Below, piece by piece: positions 43,007-52,039 of a stretch of 64,000 nt of DNA (positions are counted from its first letter, which is position 1; each line of letters opens with the position of its first letter). The stretch is taken from the NCBI RefSeq assembly GCF_042648145.1, contig NZ_JBHRWV010000001.1, forward strand, positions 423,252 to 487,251, written 5' to 3'. The translations under genes were made by a program, and so were the position numbers. The stretch comes from Salinicoccus sesuvii (GTDB lineage: Bacteria; Bacillota; Bacilli; Staphylococcales; Salinicoccaceae). The notes under the pieces were generated by a model that was given only the letters and a program-made list of their open reading frames with translations, had not been told where the DNA came from and did no database searches.

Positions 43007-44005
43007 ATGAAAAAAGTACTATCGGTCGGGGCAGCAATCGCAGTATCAGGAACACTTGCATACAGTGCAGAAGCAGCGAGTCACACAGTAGAAACTGGCG
43101 ATACACTTTGGCAAATCGCTTTAGAAAATAACACGTCTGTACAATCCATTAAAGCAGAAAACAATCTATCATCTGATCTTATCCTTCCTGGTCAGGTTCT
43201 TGAAGTAAACAATGACAAAAAAGTTGAAAAGAACACTGAAGCAGTAGTGAAAGATGGCACATATAAAATAGTTTCTGGCGATACATTATTTGCAATTGGT
43301 CAGAAATTTAACGTATCAGTTTCCGAGCTCAAAGCTTGGAACAACCTTTCATCCGATCTTATCTTTGCTGGTAAAACACTTGTAGTTTCAGGTGATAATG
43401 CTGTACATGAGACAGTTGTAGAAACACCACAGGTTAAAGAAGTACAACAAGTCGAAGAAGCGCCACAGGTAGAAGAAGCGCCACAAGTTGAAGAGGTACA
43501 ACAGGCACCAGCTCAACCTTCACAACAACAAATTGCTGAGCAACAAGCAGCAGAACAGGCAGCGGCTGAGCAACGTGCAGCTGAGCAAGCAGCGGCAGAA
43601 CAACGTGCAGCAGAGCAACAAGCAGCAGAACAGGCAGCGGCTGAGCAACGTGCAGCAGAGCAAGCAGCAGCAGAACAACGTGCAGCAGAGCAGGCAGCAC
43701 AAGAGCGCCAACAGCGTAATCAAGCGCAAGCCCAAAACCAATCTACCTCTGCATCCACTTCAAGTAATGCAAGTGGCCAGAACTGGAATGCCCTCGCTCA
43801 ATGTGAATCAAGCGGTAATGCAAGTGTCGTAAGCTCTAATGGTCTATACCACGGTCTCTATCAATTTGATATCCAAACTTGGAACTCTGTAGGTGGAAGC
43901 GGCATACCTTCCCAAGCATCTGCAGCAGAACAGACTAAAAGAGCGCAAATTCTTTTCGATCAAAGAGGATCTCAGCCTTGGCCTGTATGTGGTTCAAGAC
44001 TGTAA
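43007..44005 (+). CDS. Secreted LysM protein with C-terminal transglycosylase-like domain
   Basis: Signal peptide (1-24, cut after AEA/A), two LysM peptidoglycan-binding repeats (about 25-67 and 85-127), a Val/Glu/Pro-Gln stretch (138-170), a long Ala-Glu-Gln repeat (177-231), a Ser/Thr/Asn linker and a C-terminal domain (256-332). The last part (NALAQCESSGN, GLYQFD, WNSVGG) resembles Rpf/SceD/IsaA-type muralytic domains: Glu267 is the likely catalytic acid, and Cys266 with Cys328 may form a disulfide as in Rpf. It likely binds and cleaves peptidoglycan during growth. AGGAGG precedes ATG 43007. A WalR box lies upstream. Confidence 0.88.
   Translation: MKKVLSVGAAIAVSGTLAYSAEAASHTVETGDTLWQIALENNTSVQSIKAENNLSSDLILPGQVLEVNNDKKVEKNTEAVVKDGTYKIVSGDTLFAIGQKFNVSVSELKAWNNLSSDLIFAGKTLVVSGDNAVHETVVETPQVKEVQQVEEAPQVEEAPQVEEVQQAPAQPSQQQIAEQQAAEQAAAEQRAAEQAAAEQRAAEQQAAEQAAAEQRAAEQAAAEQRAAEQAAQERQQRNQAQAQNQSTSASTSSNASGQNWNALAQCESSGNASVVSSNGLYHGLYQFDIQTWNSVGGSGIPSQASAAEQTKRAQILFDQRGSQPWPVCGSRL
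43535..43699 (+). repeat. Tandem Ala-Glu-Gln coding repeat
   Basis: Residues 177-231 of the LysM protein are near-perfect copies of AEQRAAEQAA in a degenerate array, written with variable GCA/GAA/CAA/CGT codons. Copy number is expected to vary between strains. It is not a CRISPR array. Confidence 0.8.
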
Positions 44006-44023
44006 TATAGATTTAGATTGCGG

Positions 44024-44050
44024 ACCCGGCCAGAAAGCCGGGTTCTTTTT
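44024..44050 (+). terminator. Terminator of the LysM protein gene
   Basis: ACCCGGC-CAGAAA-GCCGGGT followed by TCTTTTT. Confidence 0.85.
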
Positions 44051-44196
44051 ATTGATTGGAACTAAATAGTGACTAATTTGTGAGTGTTTTTCAAAATAGA
44101 TAAATTATTAGAGGGACAGTTCCATAAAATGATTTTTTTACACCACTAAATATGTTACAATTTCTTTTATGCGAAAGAATTTATTGAGGTGAAGAA

Positions 44197-45066
44197 ATGA
44201 GTAAAAAATGGCTCTTTCCGTTAATGATCGGCCTGGTCCTTGTTTTATCCGGGTGTGACTATTCTCAGGAAGAAAATAGGAATGGCTTTTTCTATAATAC
44301 ATTCGTTCAGCCAATGGATTCACTACTCCACTGGCTTGGTGACAACATGGGCAATAACTATGGTCTGGCAATCATTGTTATCACTTTAATCGTCCGTCTG
44401 GCAATTTTCCCATTCATGATGCGTACATATAAAAACCAGATGATGATGCGCGAGAAGATGAAAATTGTTAAGCCTGAGATGGAAGAGATCCAGAAGAAAG
44501 TAAAAGTGGCTACTACACAGGAAGAAAAGATGGAAGCACAACAGGAAATGATGGGACTTTATAAGAAACACGGCATCAATCCTCTCAACATGGGCTGTCT
44601 GCCAATCGTCATTCAAATGCCTGTTGTTATGGCACTTTATTTTGCTCTTAAGTTCCCGTCAGAAGGTGGACTGACAGAGTACCCGCACTTCCTATGGATG
44701 AACCTAACACAAATGGACTTCTTCATGGTTGCCATTGCCGGTATTGTCTACGCTGTGCAAGCGTATGTATCCATGCAATTTGTTGCTGCGGAGCAGCGCA
44801 AACAAATGCAGCTTTTCATGTACATCTCACCAATTATGATTATCTGGATTTCATTGATTTCTCCTTCCGCACTGCCGCTATACTGGGCTGTCGGTGGTAT
44901 CTTCCTAATCTTCCAGACATGGGCAGGTAATACTTTCTATAAGAACAAAGTTGCCGAAGAGATGGCTCCAATCATCGAAGCACATGAGCGTGAGAAAGCT
45001 GAAAAAGAAAAGCGTATAAAAAATGCAAAAGTTATGCCAAAGAAAAAACGCAAGAAGAGAACATAA
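44197..45066 (+). CDS. yidC: Membrane protein insertase YidC/OxaA
   Basis: Inserts membrane proteins such as ATP synthase subunits with or without Sec. Gram-positive type with a lipoprotein signal (lipobox LSGC, Cys20). After that come five membrane segments, including VITLIVRLAIFPFMM with the conserved positive Arg of the substrate groove, and a basic C-terminal tail (KKKRKKRT). 289 residues. The 190-base gap upstream shows no other gene. It is a single gene ending at a very strong terminator. Confidence 0.95.
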   Translation: MSKKWLFPLMIGLVLVLSGCDYSQEENRNGFFYNTFVQPMDSLLHWLGDNMGNNYGLAIIVITLIVRLAIFPFMMRTYKNQMMMREKMKIVKPEMEEIQKKVKVATTQEEKMEAQQEMMGLYKKHGINPLNMGCLPIVIQMPVVMALYFALKFPSEGGLTEYPHFLWMNLTQMDFFMVAIAGIVYAVQAYVSMQFVAAEQRKQMQLFMYISPIMIIWISLISPSALPLYWAVGGIFLIFQTWAGNTFYKNKVAEEMAPIIEAHEREKAEKEKRIKNAKVMPKKKRKKRT

Positions 45067-45081
45067 GAATTTAATAAAGTT

Positions 45082-45124
45082 AAGAAGCCCCGAACCTCAA
45101 CATTATTGAGGTTCGGGGCTTCTT
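45082..45124. terminator. Bidirectional terminator, yidC / cls
   Basis: A perfect 19-bp stem (45082-45100 with 45106-45124; AAGAAGCCCCGAACCTCAA and its complement) with a 5-base loop. Confidence 0.92.
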
Positions 45125-45137
45125 CATCTTGGCCTAT

Positions 45138-46619
45138 TTAAAGAATCGGAGAGATGAGATTGGCGAGGCTCTCTTTCATTTTAATCCATTTACTGCGTGC
45201 GGCATATTTCTCGATAGTCAGGAGCGAACAGTCTTTAATATCCGCTTCAAATATTTCGCGGTACTGCTGGGCTTCTTTTTCATCGTATATAAATGCATTT
45301 ACTTCAAAATTGAGTAGGAAACTTCTCACATCGATGTTAGTCGTTCCTATACTAAGTACTTCGTCATCAATCATCATCACTTTCTGATGAAGGAACCCTT
45401 TTTCATATATATGAACATGGGCGCCCATCTGTATCAAAGCACCTGCGTTGGAATAGGTTCCCCAATAGACGAAGGGGTGATCCGGCTTATTCGGAATCAT
45501 CAAGTGGACTTCAATTCCACTAAGCATCGCAATGCGCAACGCCTCAAGGAACGACTGATCGGGTATAAAGTAAGGTGTTTGAATATAGATGCATTTACGG
45601 GCACTATATATCATTTTTAAATAACCGTACTTGACCTGTTGCCATTTTTCATCTGGACCACTTGATGCGATTTGCATCGGTGTACTTCCCTCGTGAGATA
45701 TTTCAGGGAAGTATCTATCTTCACGCACCATATTGTATCTTTTAGCGTGTGAATTCCAATCGAGCATGAAACGTACTTGGAGAGATTTTACTGCATTGCC
45801 CTCTACTCTCAGATGGGTATCACGCCAATGACCAAATTTCTTACTCAAGCCAATATATTCATCCCCGACGTTAAACCCACCTACATAGCCGATGACACCG
45901 TCGATGACTACAACCTTGCGGTGGTTCCTATTATTTATCCTTGGATTAATGAGTGGAAACTTGCTTGGAAAGAAGGCTTCTACCATCCCGCCAGCTTCGC
46001 GTAATTTTTTGAAATTACGAAGCGTTAGAGCACGTGATCCCATGTCGTCGTAAAGTATTCTCACAGAGACTCCTTCGCGTTGCTTTTCAAGGAGTGCTTC
46101 ATGCAACTTTTCGCCGATACCATCCAATCTCAGTATGTAATACTGGAAATGTATATGGTTCTTTGCATTTTTGATGTCTGAAAGTAATCGATCAAACTTC
46201 GCATTTCCGTCTGTAAAGGTTTCGATGGAATTATTCAGAGTTAGGAACGACTGATTATTGTAAAGAAGCATGTGGATGAGTTTTCTATGTTTGTTAGCAA
46301 CTTTATTTGAAAACTTATGATTCTCGTTCTCTAGTTCATTGAGCTGATCTCCGACAAGGTGTTCAAGCCCGACCTTATCTTCTTCATTTATCTTGAATAT
46401 ATTCTGGTTATATATCGTTCGACCAAAAAGAATATAGATGATAAAACCAAAGATGGGCAGAAAGAATAACACAAACAGCCATGCCCATATACTCTGAGCA
46501 CTCCTTCTTTCTAGAAAGATGAGCCCGATGGCAAATAGAAAATTGATTGCGATAAAAATGAGCGTCAATACGCTAAGTATCGTAGCATTGGAAAAATAAT
46601 CGAATAGAAAAAATTCCAT
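45138..46619 (-). CDS. cls: Cardiolipin synthase
   Basis: Joins two phosphatidylglycerols to cardiolipin at the membrane. Two N-terminal membrane helices (about 10-60) are followed by two phospholipase-D HKD motifs: NHRKVVVIDG near residue 220 and LHQKVMMIDD near 395. 493 residues from ATG 46619 with GAGGTG six bases upstream, the same size as S. aureus Cls2; the in-frame GTG three codons earlier overlaps that site. It converges with yidC. Confidence 0.95.
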   Translation of the reverse strand: MEFFLFDYFSNATILSVLTLIFIAINFLFAIGLIFLERRSAQSIWAWLFVLFFLPIFGFIIYILFGRTIYNQNIFKINEEDKVGLEHLVGDQLNELENENHKFSNKVANKHRKLIHMLLYNNQSFLTLNNSIETFTDGNAKFDRLLSDIKNAKNHIHFQYYILRLDGIGEKLHEALLEKQREGVSVRILYDDMGSRALTLRNFKKLREAGGMVEAFFPSKFPLINPRINNRNHRKVVVIDGVIGYVGGFNVGDEYIGLSKKFGHWRDTHLRVEGNAVKSLQVRFMLDWNSHAKRYNMVREDRYFPEISHEGSTPMQIASSGPDEKWQQVKYGYLKMIYSARKCIYIQTPYFIPDQSFLEALRIAMLSGIEVHLMIPNKPDHPFVYWGTYSNAGALIQMGAHVHIYEKGFLHQKVMMIDDEVLSIGTTNIDVRSFLLNFEVNAFIYDEKEAQQYREIFEADIKDCSLLTIEKYAARSKWIKMKESLANLISPIL

Positions 46620-46754
46620 GGGTGTCACCTCACTTACATTGTATTATAAACTATGGATATTTGAAATTCTGTAATATTTAATTTCGAAATTGTATGGATA
46701 ATTCTCTGATATCGGGGTAGAATTAAGTCAAGATGTAATTTAAGGAGTGTCATT

Positions 46755-46904
46755 ATGCATAGAAACGACAATTCCAAAGTCAAACAGGTCGTCACGATGC
46801 TAAATGAACTTGGAGTCAAAGTCAAGATTTCAAGGTCGAGGTTCGAAATGATGAATCGCATTGCTCATAAAGAAAAACTCAGGTTGAAAGAACAAAACAT
46901 CTAA
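46755..46904 (+). CDS. Small conserved-looking protein, 49 residues
   Basis: ATG 46755 with a strong AAGGAG nine bases upstream opens a 49-residue frame that ends at a good terminator. The protein is basic and helical, with a KVKQVVTMLNELGVKVK amphipathic stretch and SRSRFEMMNRIAHK. I do not recognise it. A SigB-like element GGATAA-N13-GGGTAG lies at 46696-46720, but its -35 is weak. The gene lies between divergent cls and convergent rodA. Confidence 0.6.
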   Translation: MHRNDNSKVKQVVTMLNELGVKVKISRSRFEMMNRIAHKEKLRLKEQNI

Positions 46905-46945
46905 AAAATAACCGCAACTCTCGCAAGTGGAGTTGCGGTTATTTT
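46905..46945. terminator. Bidirectional terminator, small gene / rodA
   Basis: AAAATAACCGCAACTC and its complement form a 16-bp stem with a 9-base loop (46905-46920 and 46930-46945). It touches the rodA stop codon. Confidence 0.9.
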
Positions 46946-48134
46946 ATGCTTTCTGATGATAGTGATGATAATATATGCTCATTATTATCCCGACAGCCAT
47001 CATATTGGCCCATAAGCCACTACCACCGTAGCTTAGGAATGGTAGCGGGATACCTGTGATTGGTACCAACTGTATTGTCATTCCGATGTTTTGGAATATA
47101 TGGAAAGTAAGCATCGAAAGATATCCTACAATGAAATAGGACGAAAAGCTATCTGTCACGACCATCGCAATTCTGAATAGGTGCAACATTAGCATGAACA
47201 GTAGAACGATAATCACGGTAGCGCCAATGAAGCCGAACTCTTCACCAATGATGGTAAATATGAAATCCGTATGGTTCTCTGGAATATATACAATGCCATC
47301 AGCAAAACCTTTGCCATCAATCCCCCCAGAACCAATTGCTTTTAACGAATTGCTAAGCTGGAATCCGCCATCTGCAACATATTCTTCGGGACGTAACCAA
47401 GTATATATTCTGTCGAACTGGTAAGGGTGGATGCCAAGATAGCGTTCTAATAGGTCGGGTCGATAGATGATACCAAGTACAAGTGATCCGCCTACAGTCA
47501 GAGCGATAGCGAGCGTCGGGACAATCAGCCACCAGCTGATGCCTGAAACGACAATTGTGCCGAGCAGTATTGCGATCATGACAAGCATTGTACCTAGGTC
47601 ATTCTGAAGTAGGATGAACAGCAGCGGTAGAATTGAGACAGCAAAGATTTTAGAGAGCAGTTTAATATCTACACTGAGATCGTTCGTAAGCTTGTATTTG
47701 TTGTGCTGACTGATTAGGTAAGCCAGCGTAATAATATAGATGATCTTTACAATCTCGGAGGGTTGGATACTGAAGAACCCAAACTGGTACCAGCTCTTTG
47801 CTCCGTTGATAATCGGCGTTATTGGGGATACGGGAGCGATGAAAAGTATGACGAGTGAAAGTACGCCGAGCGAATAGATGACCCAGACATACTGCTTTAT
47901 CCATTTGATTGGAATGAAATTAAGTATTGCCACCATGGCAAAGCCAAGACCGTAGAATATCAACTGACGTAGGCTGAAATCTATAGTGTATTGCCCGCTT
48001 GTCATCGCGGAGCGTATCATGAAGATGCTGATTGTAGCGAGAAGAACAACAATCAGGATAAGAATCCAGTCGATTCTAAAAAACCTGCTGGTGTTCTGTC
48101 TTTTGTAACTTTGATTGTTCTCCAAAAAATTCAC
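46944..48134 (-). CDS. rodA: SEDS-family peptidoglycan polymerase RodA
   Basis: Glycosyltransferase of the SEDS family with ten membrane segments, working with a class B penicillin-binding protein. Conserved pieces are QPSEIVKI near residue 125, QNDLGTMLV near 180 (with the catalytic-site Asp), the large loop with NSLKAIGSGG and IPENHTDFIFTIIGEE, and GIPLPFLSYGGS near the end. 396 residues, starting at GTG 48134 with a poor ribosome binding site. RodA rather than FtsW by size and by the single-gene position. Confidence 0.9.
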   Translation of the reverse strand: MNFLENNQSYKRQNTSRFFRIDWILILIVVLLATISIFMIRSAMTSGQYTIDFSLRQLIFYGLGFAMVAILNFIPIKWIKQYVWVIYSLGVLSLVILFIAPVSPITPIINGAKSWYQFGFFSIQPSEIVKIIYIITLAYLISQHNKYKLTNDLSVDIKLLSKIFAVSILPLLFILLQNDLGTMLVMIAILLGTIVVSGISWWLIVPTLAIALTVGGSLVLGIIYRPDLLERYLGIHPYQFDRIYTWLRPEEYVADGGFQLSNSLKAIGSGGIDGKGFADGIVYIPENHTDFIFTIIGEEFGFIGATVIIVLLFMLMLHLFRIAMVVTDSFSSYFIVGYLSMLTFHIFQNIGMTIQLVPITGIPLPFLSYGGSGLWANMMAVGIIMSIYYHHYHQKA

Positions 48135-48152
48135 CTAACCCATATTGAAATC

Positions 48153-48181
48153 ATGACATTTAGTATACACTATTTTATAAT
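48153..48181 (+). promoter_or_regulatory. Candidate SigA promoter of murF
   Basis: ATGACA (48153-48158), 17 bases and TATAAT (48176-48181) between the divergent rodA and murF. Confidence 0.5.
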
Positions 48182-48263
48182 AAAGTAAGTGTGTTTATCC
48201 AATAGTAATACAACTAGATTTGAAATATCTGTGAATAAATGTTTATGGAGATGGACGAAGCCT

Positions 48264-49625
48264 ATGATTGAAACTACAATAGAAAAGATTGCTGAACTAT
48301 GCGGAGGTACGTTAAACGAAGAGGCGAGAGCTAAAAAGGATGAACGGATCAAAGGTGTATCGATTGATACGAGAACGCTCGAAAAAGGTAATCTTTTCGT
48401 ACCATTTAAAGGCGAGCATGCGGATGGACACCGTTTCATCCAACAGGCTTTCGACATTGGCGCTGCACTCAGTCTGACCGAACAACCAGTCGATGAAAAG
48501 CAAAATCTGCCGCTTGTTCATGTTGAGGATGGTCTTCGCGCCTTGCAGGATATTGCGCAGGGCTACTTGAAGGAAGTTGCACCGAAAGTGATTGCAATTA
48601 CAGGATCCAATGGTAAGACGACAACAAAGGATATGGTAGAATGTCTGCTTTCTCCTTACTTCAAAGTAAAAAAAACAATCGGCAATTATAACAACGAAAT
48701 TGGTCTGCCGCTTACTATTCTGCAGTTGGATGAGGACACTGAGATCTCGATACTGGAGATGGGCATGAATGCAAAAGGAGACATCCGTTTTCTAAGCGAG
48801 ATGACAACACCAGATATTGCCATACTCACCAATGTCGGTGAGTCTCATATCGAAAAACTGGGGTCGAGAGAGAACATTGCTCATGCCAAATACGAAATCG
48901 TTGATGGATTGCAGAAAAATGGGACGTTTATCTATTCACGGGATTATCCGCTTCTCGAAGACATTGTGGAGCGGAGTGCAGGCTACACCATTCGGACCGC
49001 TGGTCAGAATGAAGAGAACGATCTGCAGATTGCAAATGTACAACAGACACAAGACGGTACACGTTTCGAGCTGCTTCCAATGGGAATCAATGTGGGGATA
49101 CCACAGCTTGGCACGCACAATGCAGCAAACGCATCACTCGCTATCCTTGCTGCTGAAGCACTTGGACTTGATATTAATGAAGCAAAGCATCATTTTGAAG
49201 AACTGGTCGTCACCAGTATGCGTATGGAGCAAATACATCATCAGTCCGGTGCGACCATCATCAATGATGCCTACAATGCCAGTCCTTCTAGTATGAAGAG
49301 TGCAATTGATACTGTCGGACGCATGGAAGTAGGCAAAAGGATTCTTGTACTTGGAGACATTCTTGAGCTCGGTTCCTACTCACAGGCACTGCATCAGTCT
49401 ATAGCGCAACATTTAAACGACTCAAACTATTATTATGATCAAATATTCACAATAGGGGAGGCGTCGAGAATCATCAACGACCAAACGACCTTAGAGAATA
49501 AGTCTCATCACGATGACATCGAATCTTTAGCACGAAGCCTCAAACAGGTGCTTACTGAAGATAGCGTGGTGCTCCTAAAAGGATCAAGGGGTATGGCGCT
49601 CGAGCGGGTGATTGACCATATCTAG
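48264..49625 (+). CDS. murF: UDP-N-acetylmuramoyl-tripeptide-D-alanyl-D-alanine ligase
   Basis: Adds D-Ala-D-Ala to the UDP-MurNAc tripeptide, the last cytoplasmic step before the lipid carrier. Mur ligase P-loop TGSNGKTTTKD (around 113-123), the GLPLTILQ and EMGMNAKGDI segments, and NDAYNASPSSMKSAI near residue 330. 453 residues from ATG 48264; the frame is open upstream without a good start. In staphylococci ddl usually stands just before murF; here that place is taken by the divergent rodA. Confidence 0.95.
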   Translation: MIETTIEKIAELCGGTLNEEARAKKDERIKGVSIDTRTLEKGNLFVPFKGEHADGHRFIQQAFDIGAALSLTEQPVDEKQNLPLVHVEDGLRALQDIAQGYLKEVAPKVIAITGSNGKTTTKDMVECLLSPYFKVKKTIGNYNNEIGLPLTILQLDEDTEISILEMGMNAKGDIRFLSEMTTPDIAILTNVGESHIEKLGSRENIAHAKYEIVDGLQKNGTFIYSRDYPLLEDIVERSAGYTIRTAGQNEENDLQIANVQQTQDGTRFELLPMGINVGIPQLGTHNAANASLAILAAEALGLDINEAKHHFEELVVTSMRMEQIHHQSGATIINDAYNASPSSMKSAIDTVGRMEVGKRILVLGDILELGSYSQALHQSIAQHLNDSNYYYDQIFTIGEASRIINDQTTLENKSHHDDIESLARSLKQVLTEDSVVLLKGSRGMALERVIDHI

Positions 49626-50310
49626 ATCAGTCGGAATATTATTTCTGCACGGTTATACAGGAGGCAGGTATGAACTCGATCCCCTGTTCGACTACTTGAA
49701 GTCGCGTTACGAATTCGAGTATGAATTTCCGGTATATCCTGGGCACGGTAGTATTTTGGATCTAAAGTCAGTGGACGGTGAGGATTGGTACGGTGAAGCC
49801 TTGAACGCATATGAAAATCTTAAGCAGCGCGTGGATTGTGTATGTATCATCGGTTTTTCGATGGGGGGCGTATTCGCCAGTTACCTCGCCCAGGATGAAC
49901 CGGTGGAGAAGCTAATCCTTATCGCACCAGCATTTGAGCACATCGGTATACCTAAGATTGACAAACTTCACCTTATCCCCCGCCATTTCGGGGAACATGT
50001 GAAGATGAAAAACTACCAGAGAATCAAAAAACGTCTGAGAAATGTGCCGATAAGAGCATATCAGGAATTCAAAAGTATTACGGCAGCAAAAAAAGAAGGC
50101 ATTGAAAATATCCGAGCGAAGACGATGATTGTCCATGGTAAACAGGATCTGCTCGTCCCATATGAGTCGAGTGTCGAAGTGGCGAAAAGAATTCCGAATG
50201 CCCGCCTTGAACTGATTGAGGATACACCACATCTTTTTGCCTTCTCCGATCACAGTCAATTGGAGTTAAATGTACTGTCGGAGCGGTTTCTGTTCAAAGA
50301 GCAGATGTAA
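49612..50310 (+). CDS. Alpha/beta hydrolase, Est30-type carboxylesterase
   Basis: A 232-residue serine esterase. The nucleophile Ser83 is in GFSMGG, the acid Asp lies in VHGKQDLLVP and the His in EDTPHLF; LFLHGYTGG forms the oxyanion region. This resembles Est30-type monoacylglycerol or carboxyl esterases. The likely start is TTG at 49612, inside murF (14-base overlap); no ATG fits. The association with murF is probably only positional or translational. Confidence 0.85.
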   Translation: MTISRSVGILFLHGYTGGRYELDPLFDYLKSRYEFEYEFPVYPGHGSILDLKSVDGEDWYGEALNAYENLKQRVDCVCIIGFSMGGVFASYLAQDEPVEKLILIAPAFEHIGIPKIDKLHLIPRHFGEHVKMKNYQRIKKRLRNVPIRAYQEFKSITAAKKEGIENIRAKTMIVHGKQDLLVPYESSVEVAKRIPNARLELIEDTPHLFAFSDHSQLELNVLSERFLFKEQM

Positions 50311-50312
50311 GC

Positions 50313-50341
50313 TTGTATTATTAGTCTGGAAGTGTTAGAAT
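50313..50341 (+). promoter_or_regulatory. SigA promoter of cshA
   Basis: TTGTAT (50313-50318), 17 bases and TAGAAT (50336-50341), leaving a leader of about 50 bases. Confidence 0.6.
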
Positions 50342-50395
50342 AGAGAAGTTATGCGTAACGTAAAATGAGAACGAATAGTCAAAGGAGACTCTAAT

Positions 50396-51904
50396 TTGAA
50401 GTTTTTTAAACAATTAGGTGTCAGTGATGAAACCTTAAAATCACTGGAAGATATAGGATTCGAAACCCCAACCCCGATTCAAGAAGAGAGCATACCACTT
50501 GCCCTTGAGAGAAAAGATATTCTTGGCCAGGCACAGACAGGTACTGGTAAAACGGGTGCGTTCGGTATTCCTATTATAGAGAACACAGAGAAGCAGGCAG
50601 GCACACAAGTGCTTATTTTAACACCGACACGTGAATTGGCAGTGCAAGTCAGCGAACAGCTGAAAACATTTGCTAAACATAAGAAGCTTGGTGTATCCGT
50701 AATATTCGGCGGTATGAGCATTGACCGTCAGATCAAAGATCTCAAGAGAAAGCCTGAGATCATCGTTGGTACGCCTGGCCGTATCATCGACCACATCAAA
50801 AGAAGAACATTGAAGCTTGAAAGTATCCGCACGCTTGTATTGGATGAAGCGGATGAAATGATGAACATGGGATTCATCGATGATGTAAAATTCATTATGT
50901 CTGAAATGCCATCCGAAAACAGACAAACATTGCTATTCTCAGCGACAATGCCACCGGCAATCCAGGAGCTCGTTACACGCTTCATGAAAGACCCGACCAT
51001 CGTCAAGACGATGAAGCAGGGTGGTAGTGATCCACAGATCGAAGAAAACTACACAATCGTAAAAGAACTTGAAAAGCTTGAAGTGTTTACAGACTTCCTT
51101 GATGTTCATCAGCCGGAACTCGCAATCGTCTTTGGTCGTACGAAGCGCCGTGTAGACGAGTTGACTAGCGCATTGATTGCCAAAGGATATCGTGCTGAAG
51201 GACTTCATGGCGACATCACGCAGTCGAAGCGTCTTGAAGTTCTGAAAAAGTTCAGAAACAACGCACTCGATATTCTTGTCGCGACAGATGTTGCAGCAAG
51301 AGGACTAGACATCTCAGGTGTCACACACGTATACAACTTCGATATCCCACAGGATGCGGAAAGTTATACGCACAGAATCGGCCGTACAGGTCGTGCGGGT
51401 AAAGAGGGTTCAGCACTCACATTTGTTAACCCGGTAGAGATGGACTACTTGAGAATGATCGAGAACGACAAGAAGAAAACGATCACTGCGCTTAGACCCC
51501 CTCACAAGAAAGAAGTACAAAAATCTCGTGAGAAAGAGACTTTCGATAAGATTGAACAATGGAAGTCAGAAAATACAAATACGCACACGTTTGAAGTTGC
51601 TGAACGTCTGCTCGAACAAGGTGAAGCGAAGGAAGTTGTTGCGGCTCTGCTCAATGAGTTCCTATTCAGCAGAACAGACGACAGCATCCAGCTGTCCTTT
51701 GAAAAACCTCTGACACGCAAAGGCGGCCAACGTCGAGGCAAAGGTCAGGGTGGTGGCAAAAAGCCATTCCGTAAAGGACGCAGCCAAGGCCAACAAGGTC
51801 AAGGCGGCGGTGGACGCAACAATAAACGTCAAGGTGGACGTCCGCAGCAGGGCAACCAGAAACGCAGCCAGGGCGGCCGCACTTTCAAAGACCATATCAA
51901 ATAA
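50396..51904 (+). CDS. cshA: DEAD-box RNA helicase CshA
   Basis: ATP-dependent RNA helicase of the RNA degradosome and cold response. Motifs in order: Q motif, AQTGTGKT (46-53), PTRELA, TPGR, DEAD in LVLDEADEM, SAT and HRIGRTGR. The C-terminus (about 440-502) is rich in Gly, Gln, Arg and Lys (GKGQGGGKKPFRKG), an RNA-binding tail. The start is TTG 50396 with AAAGGAG upstream; the frame aligns with S. aureus CshA from the first residue. Confidence 0.95.
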   Translation: MKFFKQLGVSDETLKSLEDIGFETPTPIQEESIPLALERKDILGQAQTGTGKTGAFGIPIIENTEKQAGTQVLILTPTRELAVQVSEQLKTFAKHKKLGVSVIFGGMSIDRQIKDLKRKPEIIVGTPGRIIDHIKRRTLKLESIRTLVLDEADEMMNMGFIDDVKFIMSEMPSENRQTLLFSATMPPAIQELVTRFMKDPTIVKTMKQGGSDPQIEENYTIVKELEKLEVFTDFLDVHQPELAIVFGRTKRRVDELTSALIAKGYRAEGLHGDITQSKRLEVLKKFRNNALDILVATDVAARGLDISGVTHVYNFDIPQDAESYTHRIGRTGRAGKEGSALTFVNPVEMDYLRMIENDKKKTITALRPPHKKEVQKSREKETFDKIEQWKSENTNTHTFEVAERLLEQGEAKEVVAALLNEFLFSRTDDSIQLSFEKPLTRKGGQRRGKGQGGGKKPFRKGRSQGQQGQGGGGRNNKRQGGRPQQGNQKRSQGGRTFKDHIK

Positions 51905-51910
51905 CATCTA

Positions 51911-51946
51911 AACATCTCCCGTCTTGTTGACGGGGGATGTTTTTAT
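51911..51946 (+). terminator. Terminator of cshA
   Basis: AACATCTCCCGTC pairs with GACGGGGGATGTT (one wobble) and is followed by a T run. Confidence 0.85.
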
Positions 51947-52039
51947 TTCTATATTCCAAGTGACAATAGTATGATTGAAGAATACCTATATTTAATTTAA
52001 AGTATAATTAATACATAAGCGTTATCATTGGAGGCAAAT

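Noticed and set aside
43535..43699. Tandem repeat as a CRISPR array
   Set aside because: The repeats are contiguous codon repeats in a protein, without spacers or cas genes.
43434..43700. Leu/Val-rich 88-residue frame on the minus strand, resembling a membrane protein
   Set aside because: It is the antisense reading of the Ala-Glu-Gln repeat of the LysM protein; the apparent hydrophobicity comes from the repeat codons.
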